In this document: piece after piece, positions 62,482 to 64,000 of the stretch
Numbering within the stretch: position 1 is the stretch's first letter
Layout: every line of letters starts with the position of its first letter
Source: Flavobacteriales bacterium ALC-1
Lineage (GTDB): Bacteria; Bacteroidota; Bacteroidia; Flavobacteriales; Flavobacteriaceae
Length of the DNA: 64,000 nucleotides
Assembly (NCBI GenBank): GCA_000171875.1
Contig: ABHI01000004.1
Coordinates: forward strand, 107,501-171,500
Direction of reading: 5' to 3'
The notes under the pieces: generated by a model
Told to the model about the DNA's origin: nothing
Database searches by the model: none
What the model saw: the letters and a program-made list of their open reading frames with translations, nothing else
Made by a program: the position numbers and the translations under genes

Positions 62482-63098
62482 AAAATTTCTAGATCCCCTT
62501 TTCCTTCTCTTACAATAATAGGATCGTCTTCAGATAAGTCTATGATTGTTGAGGCTTCGTTTCCTCCATAACCTCCATCGATAACTAAGTCTACTAAATC
62601 ATCCCATTTTTCTAGAATTAATTCTGGATCAGTAGTATATTCTATTACATCATCCTCATCACGTATAGAAGTCGATACAATTGGATTCCCTAAAGCTTCT
62701 ACCAAAGCTAATGCAATAGAATTATCAGGTACTCTAATACCCACAGTTTTACGCTTTTTAAAAGGGTTAGGAAGGTTTTTTGAACCTGGTAAAATAAATG
62801 TGTACGCACCAGGAAGTGCACGTTTTAAAATTTTAAAAGTCCTAGTGTCAATTTGTTTTACATAATCACTGAGGTTACTTAAATCTTCACAAACAAATGA
62901 AAAATTAGACTTTTCGAGTTTTACTCCTTTAATTATAGCAATTCTTTCTAAGGCTTTAATATTAGTGATATCACATCCTAATCCATAAACTGTATCTGTA
63001 GGATAAATAATTAGTCCACCTCTTTTAAGCACATTCACTACGTTTTGAATTGCTTTAGGGTTTGGGTTTTCTGGATATATTTTTATAAACTCAGCCAT
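62478..63098 (-). CDS. L-threonylcarbamoyladenylate synthase, TsaC/YciO family
   Basis: A 206-residue Sua5/YciO/YrdC-domain protein. The family motif is GGLIIYPTDTVYGLGCDI, followed by FSFVCEDLSNLSDYV and RKTVGIRVPDNSIAL, and PIVSTSIRD. Makes the threonylcarbamoyl-AMP used for the t6A base of ANN-decoding tRNAs, if it is the functional TsaC; the SVSTSI-like ending is of the YciO subgroup, so it may be the paralogue. Convergent with the MFS gene. Confidence 0.88.
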   Translation of the reverse strand: MAEFIKIYPENPNPKAIQNVVNVLKRGGLIIYPTDTVYGLGCDITNIKALERIAIIKGVKLEKSNFSFVCEDLSNLSDYVKQIDTRTFKILKRALPGAYTFILPGSKNLPNPFKKRKTVGIRVPDNSIALALVEALGNPIVSTSIRDEDDVIEYTTDPELILEKWDDLVDLVIDGGYGGNEASTIIDLSEDDPIIVREGKGDLEIF

Positions 63099-63144
63099 AA
63101 TATGTATCTTTCAAATACGTTTACAAAGTAAATAATTTTTTGAA

Positions 63145-63993
63145 ATGAAAGGCTTAAAACTCATTTTCCTTTTTCTAGTATTAACATCTTTAAATGTTTC
63201 TTGTAATTCGGATGATTCTAATACAGCAGGACCCAACCCTCTTGAGGCTTATGAAGAGTTTAATATTTCTTACGGAAATGATAGTAATCAGGTTTTTGAT
63301 TTGTATTTACCCTATAACAGAACTACAGCCACTAAAACTATTATACTTGTTCATGGAGGCGGTTGGACTTCTGGAGACAAGACAGATATGGATGATATTG
63401 TTGAAATTATTAAAACCCAACTACCAACTTACGCTATTGTTAATATGAATTACAGATTAGCGGATGAAAATAATTTTGCTTACCCAATGCAAACCGACGA
63501 TATTACGAGTGTTGTTACTTTTTTAAAAAACAACCAAGTTAACTATGTTATCTCTGATGATATAGGCTTTATTGGTGGAAGTGCTGGCGCACATCTCTCA
63601 ATGCTTTGGAGTTATGTGTTTGATAATGAACATCAAGTTGACATGGTTTGTAGTATTGTTGGACCAACAAACTTTACTGACCCCACTTATTTAAACAACC
63701 CTGTTTATCAGGAACTTATAAATGCTTTTGGAATTAATATTACTAATGAATTTTTAGAAGAAATGAGCCCTTACCATCGCGTTACAACTTCCGCTCCACC
63801 AACAATTTTGTTTTATGGTGGGCAAGACCCATTAATACCTAATACACAAGGTATTGATATGCGTGATAAGCTTCAACAATTAAATGTTATCAATGAGTTT
63901 AATTTTTATCCTAATGAAGGTCATAGCTGGGGAGGAGCAAATTGGATAGATTCAGTAATAAAATTAAAAACATTTATAGAAACTCATATGTAA
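63145..63993 (+). CDS. lipoprotein alpha/beta hydrolase (esterase-like)
   Basis: A 282-residue lipoprotein with signal MKGLKLIFLFLVLTSLNVSC (Cys20) and the acidic NSDDSN after it, a surface-type signal. The hydrolase fold has VHGGGWTSGDKTD (oxyanion HGGGW), IGGSAGAHLSML (nucleophile in GxSAG), a late ILFYGGQDPLIP with the Asp, and NEGHSWGG with the His. Ends 7 nt before the window edge, complete with TAA. It resembles the carboxylesterase BD-FAE family; substrate unknown. Confidence 0.88.
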   Translation: MKGLKLIFLFLVLTSLNVSCNSDDSNTAGPNPLEAYEEFNISYGNDSNQVFDLYLPYNRTTATKTIILVHGGGWTSGDKTDMDDIVEIIKTQLPTYAIVNMNYRLADENNFAYPMQTDDITSVVTFLKNNQVNYVISDDIGFIGGSAGAHLSMLWSYVFDNEHQVDMVCSIVGPTNFTDPTYLNNPVYQELINAFGINITNEFLEEMSPYHRVTTSAPPTILFYGGQDPLIPNTQGIDMRDKLQQLNVINEFNFYPNEGHSWGGANWIDSVIKLKTFIETHM

Positions 63994-64000
63994 TTCTTAT

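Noticed and set aside
1-64000. CRISPR arrays, insertion sequences and prophage genes
   Set aside because: No regularly spaced direct repeats, no transposase or integrase, and no phage structural genes were seen.

Overview
The window comes from a member of the Bacteroidota, almost certainly family Flavobacteriaceae (Winogradskyella / Psychroserpens / Olleya-like; the genus cannot be settled by eye). The evidence is the low GC content, promoters of the Bacteroidota type (TTG, 18-20 nt, TAnnTTTG), a protein with a type IX secretion C-terminal sorting domain, surface-type lipoproteins with acidic residues after the lipobox Cys, and gene neighbourhoods typical of flavobacteria (a multi-copy PpiC/SurA cluster followed by MoxR, split transketolase, zeaxanthin operon).

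Layout. 1-405 is the 5' end of a 16S rRNA gene read leftwards from two tandem promoters. 1050-4282 is the translation operon thrS-infC-rpmI-rplT; infC starts at an AUA codon. 4361-12999 is a leftward housekeeping block: a calmodulin-like EF-hand protein, a periplasmic protein usually misnamed asparagine synthetase B, an AI-2E family permease, dnaB, accA, an EamA transporter, an LptF/G permease and tgt. 13257-15761 is a transketolase split into two subunits with an unrelated secreted-protein gene between them. 15817-19710 holds an outer-membrane barrel, an FKBP/thrombospondin-type-3 lipoprotein, an S4 RNA-binding protein, a methyltransferase, a phosphoribosyltransferase and shikimate kinase. 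tRNA-Lys(UUU) and tRNA-Leu(GAG) follow.

20185-24546 is a carotenoid operon: a CarH/LitR-type B12-dependent light-responsive MerR regulator, crtI, crtB, crtZ and a membrane lycopene cyclase. As given, crtI and crtZ both carry frameshifts, whereas crtB, the cyclase and the regulator are intact. 24562-33690 holds a TlpA thioredoxin, a Crp/Fnr regulator, aconitase, MoxR and three SurA/PpiC-like folding factors. 33938-43698 holds small accessory genes, guaB, a flavin-binding protein / membrane protein / porin group, HMG-CoA lyase, an intramembrane HELGH protein, a LysE exporter, a type IX-secreted spondin-domain protein and pyrD.

45052-47466, after pepT, is the most unusual stretch. Single-gene units are separated by roughly 130-bp elements that share sequence and a conserved central hairpin although the copies are diverged (two full copies, two partial). 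It looks like a cassette array without a visible integrase. 47467-64000 returns to core and accessory genes: DinB-like proteins, a hemolysin III protein, an M42 peptidase, a PLP enzyme, a Nudix hydrolase, a PrsW protease, a three-gene biotin-dependent acyl-CoA carboxylase, an HxlR-controlled nitroreductase/monooxygenase pair with overlapping divergent promoters, an amidohydrolase, an MFS exporter, a TsaC/YciO protein and a lipoprotein esterase.

Function calls rest on family motifs recognised by eye; no database search was possible.
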